Positions 1-12,081 of a stretch of 64,000 bases of DNA are shown piece after piece; the stretch's first letter is position 1, and the number at the start of each line of letters is the position of its first letter. The stretch lies in assembly GCA_032622095.1 (NCBI GenBank), contig CP136063.1, forward strand, positions 280,915,426-280,979,425, written 5' to 3'. Under the pieces are notes generated by a model, which saw only the letters and a program-made list of their open reading frames with translations, did not search any database and had not been told where the DNA came from. This stretch comes from Siphonodentalium dalli. Lineage: Eukaryota > Mollusca > Scaphopoda > Gadilida > Siphonodentaliidae. The position numbers and the translations under genes are program-made.

Positions 1-2590
1 ACATATCGTTGACAATTCTGACGTTGATAAATTGTACGCGGATGTTGTATCCTCACTCCATGAGGCTGCCCTGTCAGCTATTGGTGAACGAAAGTTCCAG
101 ACACACATGAAGCCCTACTGGAATTCTGACCTATCTTCGATACAACAAAATGTGAAAGTACACCGATCAAAGTGGTTCTTGTCTGGGAAAAAACATTCTA
201 CGGAATCAAGTGATTATCTGAACTACAATGACTCAAAACGTCGATTTCGGCGGGCTCTAAGGATAGCCGTGCGCAATCACGAGCAAAAATTCCTGTTAGA
301 TGTTGAAACTGCAGCAAACGAAAATCCCACTCGTTTCTGGAAAATGACGAAGTCTAAAACTAACTCCCATGCAGTTACGAGTGGTGTGGATTTCGGAAAT
401 GGTATTTGTAAAGAGCCTAGTGCGATCTTATCAGGGTGGAAATGCTATTTTGAGAACTTATACACTCCCACAGTACACGCTGATCCCGAGTTCAACAAAT
501 TCATTACCAACAGCCTCTCGCCGGAATTCGATCCCTCCTGCATAAATTATGACTCGACAGTATTTTGCAATTAAATTATGTCAGAAGATGTCAATGCTCA
601 AATAAAAAACATGAAGAAAAACAAATCACCGGGTCCGGATGGTATTGCTAACGAGCACCTGATATTTTCTTCTAAACTCATGGTGTCAGTGATTTGTAAA
701 CTTTTCAATGCTATTCTTTCACGGGAATGGATTCCCACGGTTATGAAATCTGGTATCATTATTCCTCTGCACAAAGGCGACCCGAAGCCGCGGACTAAGC
801 CAGACAGTTATCGTGCAATCACACTTCTCTCCTCATTGTATAAACTATTCGAGTCGGTCATCTTACACAGATTTCTGAAAAGTCCATCCCTTAATAAATT
901 TCCACATGCTCTGCAATTCGGATTCCAGAAGGGAGTCAGCTGCACTATGACGTCGTTCATTGTGCAGGAAGCTATACACTATGCACGCGACAACCACTCC
1001 AAAGCTTATGTTTGCTACCTTGACTCTGCAAAGGCATTTGACTGCGTTTGGCACGAGGGCCTCCTGTACAAACTGAACAACCTCGGATTCAATGGGAAAA
1101 TACTTCGGATAATCCGCAACATGTACTCAAATTGCGCTAGCCGTGTGCTCCACAATGGTGATTTGTCAGAGTCATTTGAAATTCGACAAGGAACAAGACA
1201 AGGGGCCGTAACATCGCCTTTTTTCTACTTGACATTCATTGACGATCTCTTGTCTACTCTGGAAGTTTCAGATCAAGGTGCATCTATTGGCAATATCAAC
1301 TGTACCTCACCAACAACTGCAGATGATATTACTATAGTTTCCCTCACAAAAGCTGGTTTGGACAACTTGATGAAAATCTGCTTCAACTACAGCAAGAAAT
1401 GGCGCTTCTGTTTTTCAAAATCTAAGAGTTCCGTTGTCGTATACAACGAAACGAAACAACAACACACAAACCAACAAAGATCGTGGATTCTTGGGAATGA
1501 CACGATCGATGACAGCACCGACTGTCGCCATCTGGGAATTTCTCAAGGAAAATTCGGCAACACTGTTAACCGTGCTAAAAATATATCTGAAGTGTTGAGA
1601 AAAACATACTTTTCTATCGCTGGTAGGAAATTCTTAAGTATGTGCACCCCTCTCACAATGAATAATCTCCTTCACACAGTTGTTCTTCCAAAGGCTCTTT
1701 ATGGCGCTGAACTCCTATATTCAACAGATGACAATGCTCTCTGCACAATTGAAAAGGGTCTACGTACATGTATAAAGCACATACAGAATCTTCCAACAAG
1801 GGCGAGCACAAACCTCTCACTCAGTCTCCTGAGTGTTTTACCGATGAGTCGCCAACTACATTTGAGAAAACTTCTCTTCCTCGGCGAACTTATCCACTTG
1901 CCTGCGACTCGAGACTTTCCTTTACGAATTTTCATGAAAAACCTCTATATGCACAATTTATTCAATGTGAATACCACCGGTTATGTAAAAGACATCATCA
2001 ATGTTCTAGAAGTGTACAATCTGTCTTCTTATCTTCAAGAATTATTATCTTCTGGATCCTTCCCAAAGAAGATCATTTGGAAGCAACTCGTCAAGTCGAC
2101 CATAAGAGCTCACTATTGTGATGCATGGACTTCAGCAGTGGGTGCCAATGGTCGCTCTTCTAATCTTCTCCTCATTCATAACCAGCCTCTCGCAGTCTGG
2201 AGTGTGTGGCGTCTTCTTGCTGCCCATCCTAACAGGAGTTTGGAACTGAAAAATCTTGCTAGACTTCTAAATAGATTGTTGTTCGAAAACAACGCCCGAT
2301 GCATGCTGTGTGGCCACACATATAACAATGAAATTGGAAATATTACTGACTCGTGCAGATCTGCCACCATGTACAGACTCCGATATAATTACTGGCGTAT
2401 GCTTATCGATAGCTTCGACATCCAACTATTTAGTTACCTGGATGCTCTCCCAAACGACCATTTAAATGCGCTGTTACTTGGCAGTACCCAGCTTGGTTGT
2501 CATATCCCGACTGAGTCATGGGAGCAGCTCATCATCGCATCTGCTGCATTTCTGTATGTTGGTTGTCAACTAATTCGCCCCGGAAGTTAA
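1..2590 (+). pseudogene. LINE ORF2 (reverse transcriptase), disabled
   Basis: This encodes the reverse transcriptase and C-terminal part of LINE ORF2, which would copy LINE RNA at a nicked target. RT landmarks are visible: the KSPGPDG block, motif A YLDSAKAFD, the RQGTRQGA block and motif C as TADD, followed by a late Cys/His motif beginning CMLCG. Two lesions are clear against the copy at 49761-53246. A TAA at 572-574 replaces GAA just before the RT domain and splits the frame in two (32-574 and 578-2590). A 3-bp deletion near 1206 removes the proline after RQGA. This copy keeps a stretch near 205-270 that the other copy has lost. It is unlikely to be autonomous. Confidence 0.92.
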
Positions 2591-2868
2591 AAGATGACAT
2601 TCACATGACATTTGATGCAATATGCCTCTCAGGTGGACAATATTCAACTATGATCTGGCTTCCTTGCCACCCGCATCTACAATGTTATATCATATACTCG
2701 TTTTTACCTTGCTCTTCGTACAATGTACACATCTTTCCAATTTATGTATACAATGTCCTTCCTTGTAAATAGATGCTGGTGTATAGTCCACTTACAATGG
2801 TCTCGTTACCACATACTTTCTGTAACTGATATGTATATATGCTCTTCATACTTGGAGGTCAATAAACA
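1..2868 (+). mobile_element. APE-type LINE retrotransposon, copy 1 (cut by window start, defective)
   Basis: Non-LTR retrotransposon on the plus strand. The window opens inside ORF2, downstream of the endonuclease domain. The element is nearly identical in protein sequence to the longer copy on the minus strand at 49483-55000. The two share their 3' untranslated region up to the same terminal AATAAACA (2861-2868 here), which fixes the 3' end. No target-site duplication can be tested because the 5' end is off-window. The tail abuts a 30-bp inverted repeat that begins at 2872. Confidence 0.93.
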
Positions 2869-2901
2869 ATAATCACATATTATTCCTTAGTAACGCCCGT
2901 C

Positions 2902-3280
2902 TATACTATATTTATGCTAGCACGCTTATGCACAGTGGGTAATAAAAAGTGTTTAATATATATGAATCATCTCGCCTTGAGATAAGACAAAATACGACGA
3001 TATGTGGTTTAACGAAATATGAAAACCGTAATATATATATTAATTGTATCGAAAGATTATTTTTCTGTGAAATCTGTGGCAGATGTAAGTATAGCGTAGA
3101 GCAAAAATTATTACCGAGATTATCATAGAACTTACATGTACCGATTAAACCCAGAACAGTGAGCACTGGCTATGTCACAATCGAACGGATTGATGTCATG
3201 ATACCGCTTGGTTCACGCTAGGTTTTGGTGGAAAAAGATTATGTGTTGATGACAAATGTTACCAGGCTGAGCAAATGAAA
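2902..3280. repeat. Direct duplication, copy A
   Basis: About 380 bp, starting near CTAGCACGCTTAT and ending near GGCTGAGCAAATGAAA, is repeated at 3443-3821. The two copies differ by scattered substitutions and small indels. The spacing is about 540 bp, and both lie within the inverted-repeat element at 2872-5060. Confidence 0.85.
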
Positions 3281-3442
3281 TCGAAAATATATAAGAGAGT
3301 ATTGTCCATTATGTTGCGTTGATTAAAATAAAACGTTCTCGCTTATGTTACATCCATATGGCCGCACTTGTCGCCATGTCGATATACCAAGCTTGTTTGT
3401 GGAGTGATTGACTTTGGGTTGACTGCAATTTTAACGGACAGC

Positions 3443-3821
3443 TATACTAGCACGCTTATACATTGTGGGTAATAAAACGTTCTTAATATATGAATCATCT
3501 CACCATAAGATAAGAAATATTACGACTATATGTGGTTTAACGAAATGTGAATACCGTAATATATATTAATTGTATCGGAAGATTATTTTTTTGCGAATTC
3601 GGTGGCGGAAGTATGTATAGCGTAGACCAAATAGTATTACCGAGATTACGAGATTATCATAGCACTTACATGTAGACCGGTTAAATCCAGAACAGCGACC
3701 ACTGCATGGCTACGTCACAATCGAACGGATTGATGTCAAGACACCGCTTGGTTCACGCTATGTTTTGGTGTAAAAATATTATTTGTTGATGACAAATGTT
3801 ACCTGGCTGAGCAAATGAAAC
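3443..3821. repeat. Direct duplication, copy B
   Basis: Second copy of the segment at 2902-3280. The shared blocks include TATGTGGTTTAACGAAAT and GATTGATGTCA. No open frame is conserved between the copies, so this is non-coding repeat sequence. Confidence 0.85.
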
Positions 3822-5060
3822 CAGTATAAATCCACGATGGATTAAAATGGTAAGATATATAGAATTACTCAATACAAAACGTGAACCGTTTGAGGGACGG
3901 CCACATTATACAGCGTGTGCATGGTGCGCGCTTATATGTGTGCCCGTATCACTATATAACGGTATGAGACGAAACATGCCAATTACAGGTTGTTTATAAC
4001 AGTTTGTAATGCTTTTTGACATTGAAATGCTTATTATTGATCGATCATAAAAGGTTTACAGCATGCCATGAATTTCTATTCTGAATAACACCCGTATATA
4101 TAAATCATATTCCACCAGTACAAGATATGGGAATTTTTGGAAGTTTTGACTGGAGCATTATAAACTCGAAAATATAACGCCGGGAATATATTTCTTAGTT
4201 ATTACCTGTTCCTTAATTATGTAATTCACTCTGCGCGAAGGTCGCAACTCTAAATTTAGCGATGTCAGTGACTTTGTGAGAGTGTTTGCTTTGCGTTGCT
4301 TACAGTTAAGGAATTTCTCCTCGATAATAAATTCAATGTTTATTAAGATATTGGCTCACAAAAGTTACAGAAAAGCATGCAATCTCAACCTGATACCACC
4401 CCAAATATGCAACAGATTATTGAGGAACAGGTATTAACAAAGACAAGAACCAGCAACCCATCACCTTTGACTCGGATGAACTACAGTAACCCGACAGGTA
4501 ATCGTCTGCCAATCTGTGAACACGGTATTTAATTATAGAATACCTGCAATCCATTCCATATCGTGGGCATTTGTAAACACTGATATATTCTTTATTGTCT
4601 CCTTTTGAGGAGAGAGATAGTTAGTACATGGTTATTTACAAATACATTGTACATAAATCAAAAGATCAAATCACAAGCACATGCACTCAATGTATAAATA
4701 TAGTCATATGACGATATAATGATCACATGCGAATGATGTAAAATTGTATATACAATGTAGACATAGTACTCGTGTTCTCGAGTGCTGAAGGTATAACTCG
4801 TAATGTAGACTATTTATGAAACAAATTATACATTAAATGGATACGCAGAACGAAGTTACATAGATCGCACCCGTGTGATCGATGATGGTCGTCACTAAGC
4901 AATATCTCGCATGCGTGAGGTTATTAATGACAATATTCGCTATGTATAGTATGCTTCGATAATTTAGACGATGCACATGTTTGATGCACTAAACAGATGT
5001 GTGTATCCATCACCAGTATAGCCGTTGATTGACGGGCGTTACTAAGGAATAATATGTGAT

Positions 5061-5963
5061 GTGTATAAATAAATCATAGGCCCTACCTATTGTTTTCCAA
5101 TATAACGCCGATATGACGTGTTAAACGCGTATTCTTTCACGCAAATAAATCTGACTAAGAAAATATGTTCAATGATAGCAGAGTCCTTTACAAAACGTGC
5201 CTACAACCATGCATGCGAACCCATCTGCACTGGACAACCAGCTGATTATCCAGTATGTCATGCTACAACATTCAATTGCATATGGGACTCGTTTACCAGC
5301 TGATTTGACTAACATAATTTGTCGAATGTGTCAGTTGAGCACGAGTCGAGACGAATTTGACTACATCTAGTTCAGGAAACGAAATAGTCTCATCTGGACA
5401 TCGATTCGGACACATATACGCGCGATATTTACTTTAGTTATAATCAGACAGGAATTCGGCAACATAGATGGTTGGTTGTTGGTCACAAAGAAGCACTGTC
5501 GTATATTTTTCGATATACCCACTTCCGAAATCGACTCATTTTATGGACATTGGCTACAGGATGAACCCAAATTTCAACGCAAGGTGATTGCAGGGACATT
5601 TGACTAAAGGAATCCGAAAAAATCGACGAGAAAATACTCAATCGTATTGCTAAATGCCGATACATTGTGAAAAAATATGTGCCAAAATTAGGACCCCGGG
5701 CTGTTTCTGCAGCCTATTTCTACCTCAATGCTTTGACGAAATATACACAATTGTATCGAATTCAACCCGGCAAATATCGAGGTTTTGAGCGAATGTAACT
5801 TCTACTATACCAACCGTTCCATTCTGTCAAAATTAATTGATAACCGTATTTTTCTGTTTTTCGTGACCAGAAATTGCAACATAAAACTAGAGATGCGCGG
5901 TTGTATCGTCGTAGAAGCGCGGTTGGCAACACAGATGCGCGTTTTCGAATGGTCGGTGTGATA
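5061..5963. other. Non-coding stretch, nothing recognised
   Basis: AT-rich sequence with only short chance open frames. I see no repeat shared with the rest of the window and no splice-flanked coding block. Confidence 0.5.
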
Positions 5964-6450
5964 TTTAAAGGCACGGGTGGCGTTCGTTGCAGAAATATTC
6001 ATATTTGTTCAAATCGCCATCAACGGAAGGAATATTAAAATATAAATAGTTTTGTTCACATGCCAAACATAATCAGCGCGTAAATAGTATATTGTCGTCA
6101 AGACGTACGATGGTGTACGTAAACAAGAGCCTGCTCGTGTTACAGAAGTTTTGCTTCTGTTTACATAACACAGCGCAATTCTATTGGTTAATCACACACA
6201 AATGATATAAACGCTCTTTATTATTTCCATATCAGGAAAACAGTAGCACATAACGCTCTTTATGTTTACCATATCCGGATCTAAACAAAAGCCAGGTTCT
6301 ATAACGTTTTGTTTTCTTTACATAACAAAGGAAAGACAATTGACAATAACATACTGTTTATGCCATATTTATGATTGGTATAAGAACAAGGTCTGTCTAT
6401 ATTTTACTATTCTTTCTGTTTATGGCAGTTTTTGACGGAGCTGAATAATC
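5964..6450. mobile_element. Small element, TTAAAGGCACGGG family, truncated copy
   Basis: This segment matches 43296-43790 almost throughout (shared blocks include GGCGTTCGTTGCAGAAATA and CATAATCAGCGCGTAAATAG). It starts at the conserved AAAGGCACGGG end but lacks the opposite terminus carrying CGCCCGTATCTTTAAA. No coding capacity is seen, so it is probably a non-autonomous DNA element. Confidence 0.75.
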
Positions 6451-6696
6451 CAACCGGAATGCATTTTGCGCTGCATGAATTCAAGCATAACTCGTAATAG
6501 AATAGCATAGGTAAATATCCACGGAGTATATTCTTATCAATTATATCCATTATTTCACTTACATGACCATATATGCCTCACCACTCGTTGCATGGCTGGA
6601 TTTGAGTGGTCATTCCCAAGCATGCAAAATTACGACAATTTGATGTATAGATATATTATACACGTCCATCACAAACATGATATATTAGTTTTTTTT

Positions 6697-7792
6697 AGTA
6701 ATATCCTATGGAACGCCATAGCTGCCTTATATTGCCGATTCTCTTTATATGCAGATACTTTGTCAATATATGTAGATACTTTGTCATTATATGCAGATAT
6801 TTTGTCATATGTAGATACTTTGTCTTTATATGCAGATACTTTGTCATTATATGTAGATACTTTGTTAATATATGCAGATACTTTGTCGATATATGTAGAT
6901 ACTTTGTCTTTATATGTAGATACTTTGTTATTATATGGAGATACTTTGTCTTTATATGCAGATATTTTGTCTTTATATGCAGACATTTTGTCTTTATATG
7001 CAGATATTTTGTCTTTGTATGCCTACCTTGCTTTTTGTGCAAATATCTGTTATTTTTGTCCTCATAAGCGAAAAGAAAACTAATAATTGATAGTTTTCCG
7101 TGAAATTTCCGTTTCAAAAACACATGTTCATTCCTGCTTTTGTACGATTTCGGATGACGTAGGTTTCTTTTTCGCGCGTTTATGTACGATCATGGAAGAT
7201 ATTCTTAAAAAGCTAAACTTGGATGGGCTAACTGATTTTAGATTTTAAGCGCATATATTTCCGGAACTTTAAGTTGCAATAAAAAAGAGGAGCGAATCAC
7301 GGAACGGACCACGTGCAGAAAATTCCACGTATATCATAATTGACACAAAACTGAACTAATGATTCACATAATAATCTTATCGCCTGATAAGTATACACAT
7401 TAGGCAAATAGTGATAACAATAAATGGTGAACTTTAATTTCAGTCAGCCACCTGGAATGAGATCGGTTCCGTTTGTCTTCAGTCTTGGCTTCCTCAAAAT
7501 TGACACAACATATAATATCATGGAACGAACGTATAATGAAAAGTATATAATGACAAAGTATCTGCATATAATGACAAAGTATCTGCATATAAAGACAAAT
7601 TATTTGCATATAATGACAAAGTATCTACATATAATGACAAACTATCTGCATATAATGACAAAGTGTCTGCATATAAAGACAAAATATCTGCATATAATGA
7701 CAAAGTATGATCTGCATATAATGACAAAGTATCTACATATAATTACAATCGGCAATATAAGGCAGCTATGGCGTTCAATAATACCCCATGTG
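6697..7792. repeat. 1.1-kb palindromic island: 21-bp minisatellite in two inverted arms
   Basis: The left arm (about 6755-7020) repeats a 21-bp unit around ATATGCAGATACTTTGTC, with alternating CAG/TAG and small variants. The right arm (about 7548-7745) carries the same unit in reverse complement. Outside the arrays the arms continue as unique inverted sequence: 6710-6745, containing GCCATAGCTGCCTTATATTG, matches the reverse complement of 7747-7775. A central unpaired region of about 500 bp lies between them. Because 21 is a multiple of three, the arrays give long open frames on both strands; these are not evidence of genes. Confidence 0.9.
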
Positions 7793-9060
7793 TAGTCAGA
7801 CAGGCAGATATTATGTCGAGGGCGAATTAAGCGGTTGTATTTTGTCCCATCGGTTCTAAATCTTTTACATAGATGATCTGTTGTATGAAATTGCAGTATA
7901 AATAGACGCAGTCACTCATCTAGACATACTAGTAAATAATATATCTTGCTGACAATCTCCCGATGATTCAGATAATACGAATTATTGGGCTGACTTGGAT
8001 GGAAAAAAGTATAGGACTGACTTGAAACTGGCCGCTAGATTGGGCGTGTAGCACCTGTACCAAGGTGTTCCAGTGATAAACAAAGGTACGGAAATTGGAT
8101 AAATAGTTTTCGATGCTCACGTTTCGTGCCATATATGTTTGACAGTACGATAATCCTCAGTCATTTTTATTTTGCTGATATTGAACGAATTCTTATCATA
8201 GTTTCACAAAATTACTTGAATCAATATCTTGAATAATTCTCAGTCGGTGCGTGTCCCACCCATCCGGAGTGGTATTGGCTAGGGCAAAAAAAACATAGTA
8301 TGTTTCCGCTAACGGCAGGGGGGGGGTAGGAAATAATTTGCAGGCACGTATGCTGATTTTTGACTTTCGACCCTTGTTGGGACACACCCACCCCGCGTCC
8401 AATTTTTTTCCCGTTTTCGGCAGTTTTTTCCGACCATTTTTGGACACCCACCCCCCTTTTAACACTAAAACAGAGATTTGCGGGGGGGGGGGGGGGGGGA
8501 ATTCACTGTAAACAGCTGTATATGAATTTCTGTGCATACTATTTGTCATGGATGTTAACATTGACATGTAAATAGGAACAAGTCATTTTGGGGTCATTCG
8601 GTCAAATAAAACATGGATGCCAGCAGCCATCTTGGATTGCAAAATTCAATCCATTAGCATGGCTACAGGCTATACTGTTTGTCTGATCATCATGAAATTT
8701 GTCATTTATGTTAATATTGACATATAGTTGTGTTTTAATCCGAACTCATTGCAAAAACAGTCAAAAGACTTGCAGGGAAAATATTTTTAAATATTTTTGA
8801 GTTGCGGAAAAAAAAATGTGTTGGTCCTATCGATCAACCACCCACCCCGGCATACGTGCCCGGACAAAAACTGTTTTCCACCCCCTGCTAACGGTGTGAA
8901 AAAATTAGGGTAGATATGTAGGGATTTTTGTTTTTGTTTTATCCACCTGCAGAAATATTGAACTATCTCGACCGATGTGACATAAAATGCCAACTCATGT
9001 TTTGGGGAAAGTATTACTTGAACAACAGTGGAAATATACATTAAGATTGAATAAAAGATC
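7793..9060. other. Non-coding stretch with homopolymer and C-rich tracts
   Basis: No supported gene. The region holds an 18-base G run at 8482-8499 and C-rich blocks such as CACCCACCCCCC near 8445. Two loosely related blocks around 8290-8450 and 8825-8900 share GGACA and CCACCCC motifs with CTAACGG, suggesting a decayed repeat. Confidence 0.45.
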
Positions 9061-10339
9061 AATCTTTGTTTATGCTTAAGTGTGTGATTTGTTATTCACA
9101 TACCGCATTTTCATAAGTTTGGCTATATTACTTGGTATGAAATTGATGTCACTAACGTTTTATGAGAATTTTACCCATAATACCACCATTACGCCGGTAC
9201 TTGTATTGTGATGATTACATCCCATTGTCTGGAGGTAGCCAGTACATGTCCATCCAACCTACTAGTAGCTTTCCTAGTGTTTGGAAACAGTAGCTATACC
9301 CCTATCGTGTGTTGTGATAACCTGTATATATATATAGCTATACACAGCCACCATGTCTGTTGATAGTTCCCAAACATGGCTGATATTCACTCTCATGAAA
9401 CTAAAATCGCAAAATCACGCCCATCAATCCATGAATTTTTTGTTTTTTTTTTATAAATTTTCGGCTTTTTCTCAAAATATCAATAAAAAGATTAGGGTCG
9501 GCGGTTATTTTTAGTGTCGGTCGATGTGCGGAAACATAGTATCTTTTTTCTTTGGCCTAGTCAAAACGGAAGTCGACAGTATGTGCGATATCGATTGGAC
9601 GCAACATATTCAAAACGACCCATGGCACTCACAGGTATCTCTGCTGTGGATTTGCTGTCGGCCACTAGTTAAGTGTCGAAAAGGATAAACATGGCAACCG
9701 TCATGAAGTCATGAAGTCATGAATCAAGCGCTAGCAACTGATGACGCTTCCGGTGTCAATTCTATCTTTCCAAAATGTGGAAGCTCTTTGTTAAAGTTCA
9801 AAATTATCTATTTTGGCTATTCAACTTTACTTTGGTATGTACGTTCCAAATCTTTTCCAAATTTCTGTAAACCGCTCCTGGATCATGCCTCACAAATCTT
9901 ATATCATGATGGACGGGGAAACCTGTATCTGTACAAATTGGGCAACAGAACCTTAAACCACCCCCATATCTTTAATATGCTTTACAGCTACGTTCCTTTT
10001 CCATCATGATATACACACACCCGTTTTATGCACGTATCACGTGAAAACTTATATTTATAGCGACAGAATTATCAGTCATTTTACTATTCTATATCCTTTG
10101 TTGACTTATAGATAGCCGAGGGTTCGCCCTCGGTTACCAGTCGATCTTCCACACTAGTTTTTTCCTGCTAGTCCGTGGGGTCGGTGTGGTGCAGTCCACC
10201 CAGTTTGTAGATTACTAGGCCTTGACATCACCTTTGCCATTTGGCATAAACCATAAAACAGGTGTCCCTGCTGTGGATTTGCTGTCGGCCACTAGTATAT
10301 ACCGAGCAGAATAGATCCATTTATAACCATTGTCCAACG
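9061..10339. other. Non-coding stretch with a short duplication
   Basis: No supported gene. A block of about 40 bp containing CTGCTGTGGATTTGCTGTCG occurs at 9640-9668 and again at 10268-10296. A short GC-rich hairpin (CCGAGGG ttcg CCCTCGG) lies at about 10117-10134. The intervening open frame at 9719-10009 has no recognisable features. Confidence 0.4.
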
Positions 10340-10501
10340 TACAGTAATGCCCTAAATAATCGACTCCTTAACCACAGCATAATTATGGGTAACTTTTCAG
10401 GATTTAGTCGGAAATATGGCTTGTTGCCATTCACCGGAAAGCTCTGTTACCTATAATCCTGATGTGGTTAAGGAGTCGATTATTTAAGGTATTACTGTAT
10501 A
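10340..10501. mobile_element. Small palindromic MITE with TA ends
   Basis: The ends are inverted repeats of about 40 bp: TACAGTAATGCC then AATAATCGACTCCTTAACC on the left, and the reverse complement at 10463-10499. The element is about 160 bp with a non-coding middle. The TA-bounded TACAGTA ends suggest a Tc1/mariner-type non-autonomous element; that assignment is an inference. Confidence 0.75.
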
Positions 10502-10800
10502 GAGGCTACTTCTATCAAACAACATGGTGCGCTAGCGTGGTAAAACACGTTAATATTTATCATCACTCAAATACTATGAAGGTATTTGAACGGAATTCAT
10601 AAAGTAAAGCAAAATGAAAATAAGCCACAACATAAGCATGCATCAGGACATTTATAAAAATGAACGGACGTGAATCTGCCTATAGGTTATCTTCTTGACT
10701 GGCTCATATTACCCAAACATCCATACCCGCCATATGAGAGATAGATTTACGAATCAAACGGGTAACCTTGAACAAATGTGGTTTCCATTCGTTTCCGCAG

Positions 10801-11005
10801 AAATGTATGTCGTCGCATCGACTCTTTGGAGGAACGTCGGGATCACTTGGACCAGGCACGTGGCATCGTGCCTCATATCGGGCTGCGCCTCTGTCGATTG
10901 TGCTATAAGACCAAGTTTACTGGAACCGGAGCAAAACAATGCCATTCGTGCCATAAACGAGTCTGCGCCAATTGTGGCTTCTATGAAGAGCTAGAAGGAG
11001 CACGG
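10801..11005 (+). CDS. Rim: RIM-like gene, exon encoding first half of the FYVE-like zinc finger
   Basis: The exon is bounded by a pyrimidine-rich acceptor (TTTCCGCAG) and a near-perfect donor (CGG then GTAAGT). It enters with one base to complete a codon and leaves in phase 0. The 68 full codons begin with a charged helical stretch containing RRIDSLEERRDHL, then give the Cys pairs CRLC, CHSC and CANC. The spacing and the segment CRLCYKTKF resemble the Rab-effector zinc finger of RIM proteins. In that family this region binds Rab3 and Munc13 at the presynaptic active zone. The fourth pair is on the next exon. Rabphilin-type effectors have a similar finger; the in-frame PDZ exons downstream favour RIM. 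Earlier exons are not identified. Confidence 0.8.
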
Positions 11006-11119
11006 GTAAGTTTATACATGTCACGTGACTCTGCTAACTGAGTTAGGTTTTTGTGCGCTATATGTACTCAGAGGTGATGAAGACCAACAATGTGTTCCGC
11101 TGCCCTTTAAAGCCATATG

Positions 11120-12075
11120 CTTCATGTTTTGTACGTTTGCAGACACGGCTCTGTACATGTTTTGAACGTTTGTGGGCACGGCTCTGTTCATGGCTCACCT
11201 CTTCATGTTTTGAACGTTTGTGTGCACGGCTCTGTTCATGGCTCACCTCTTCATGTTTTGAACGTTTGTGTGCACGGCTCTGTTCATGACTCACCTCTTC
11301 ATGTTTTGAACGTTTGTGGGCACAGCTCTGTTCATGGCTCACCTCTTCATGTTTTGGACGTTTGTGGGCGCGGCTCTGTACATGGCTCACCTCTTCATGT
11401 TTTGAACGTTTGCGGTCACGGCTCTGTTCATGGCTCACCTCTTCGTGTTTTGAACGTTTGTGGGCGCGGCTCTGTTCATGGCTCACCTCTTCGTGTTTTG
11501 AACGTTTGTGGGCGCGGCTCTGTTCATGGCTCACCTCTTCGTGTTTTGAACGTTTGTGGGCGCGGCTCTGTTCATGGCTCACCTCTTCGTGTTTTGAACG
11601 TTTGTGGGCGCGGCTCTGTTCATGGCTCACCTCTTCATGTTTTGAACGTTTGTGGGCGCGCGGCTCTGTTCATGACTCACCTCTTCATGTTTTGAACGTT
11701 TGCGGTCACGGCTCTGTTCATGGCTCACCTCTTCGTGTTTTGAACGTTTGCGGTCACGGCTCTGTACATGACTCACCTCTTCATGTTTTGAACGTTTGTG
11801 GGCGCGGCTCTGTTCATGGCTCACCTCTTCATGTTTTGAACGTTTGTGTGCACGGCTCTGTTCATGGCTCACCTCTTCATGTTTTGAACGTTTGCGGTCA
11901 CGGCTCTGTTCATGGCTCACCTCTTCATGTTTTGGACGTTTGTGGGCGCGGCTCTGTACATGGCTCACCTCTTCATGTTTTGAACGTTTGCGGTCACGGC
12001 TCTGTTCATGGCTCACCTCTTCATGTTTTGAACGTTTGCGGTCACGGCTCTGTTCATGGCTCACCTCTTCATATT
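11120..12075. repeat. 48-bp minisatellite, about 20 copies
   Basis: The tandem unit is about 48 bp, with recognisable core TTTTGAACGTTTG and GGCTCTGTTCATGGCTCAC. Variants alternate GGGCGCGG, GTGCACGG and CGGTCACGG, and some copies are duplicated as blocks. The period is divisible by three, so open frames run through the array on both strands (for example 11314-12099 plus and 11058-11630 minus). They start and stop at the array edges and are treated as by-products. The array ends where the hairpin element starts. Confidence 0.95.
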
Positions 12076-12081
12076 CGACAT

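Larger units (their letters stand above)
2872..5060. mobile_element. Candidate DNA element with perfect 30-bp terminal inverted repeats
   Basis: Positions 2872-2901 and 5031-5060 are exact inverted copies over 30 bp (left end ATCACATATTATTCC). They enclose about 2.2 kb with no convincing coding sequence. The flanking bases show no clear target-site duplication, so element identity is an inference. The left end lies 3 bp from the tail of the LINE, so either the LINE inserted at its edge or the edge was remade. Confidence 0.5.

Noticed and set aside
1699-2370. Additional ORFs in other frames over LINE copy 1 (also mirrored in copy 2).
   Set aside because: Shadows of ORF2; they are conserved only because the two LINE copies are nearly identical.
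6592-7123. Open frames on both strands (LYADTLS-type repeats).
   Set aside because: The 21-bp period explains them; the inverted array at 7548-7745 gives the same peptides on the opposite strand.
10117-10134. GC-rich hairpin considered as part of a tRNA gene.
   Set aside because: No cloverleaf, anticodon arm or TTCGA-type T arm could be built around it.
11120-12075. Regular repeats resembling a CRISPR array.
   Set aside because: Units are contiguous without unique spacers, and the genome is eukaryotic.
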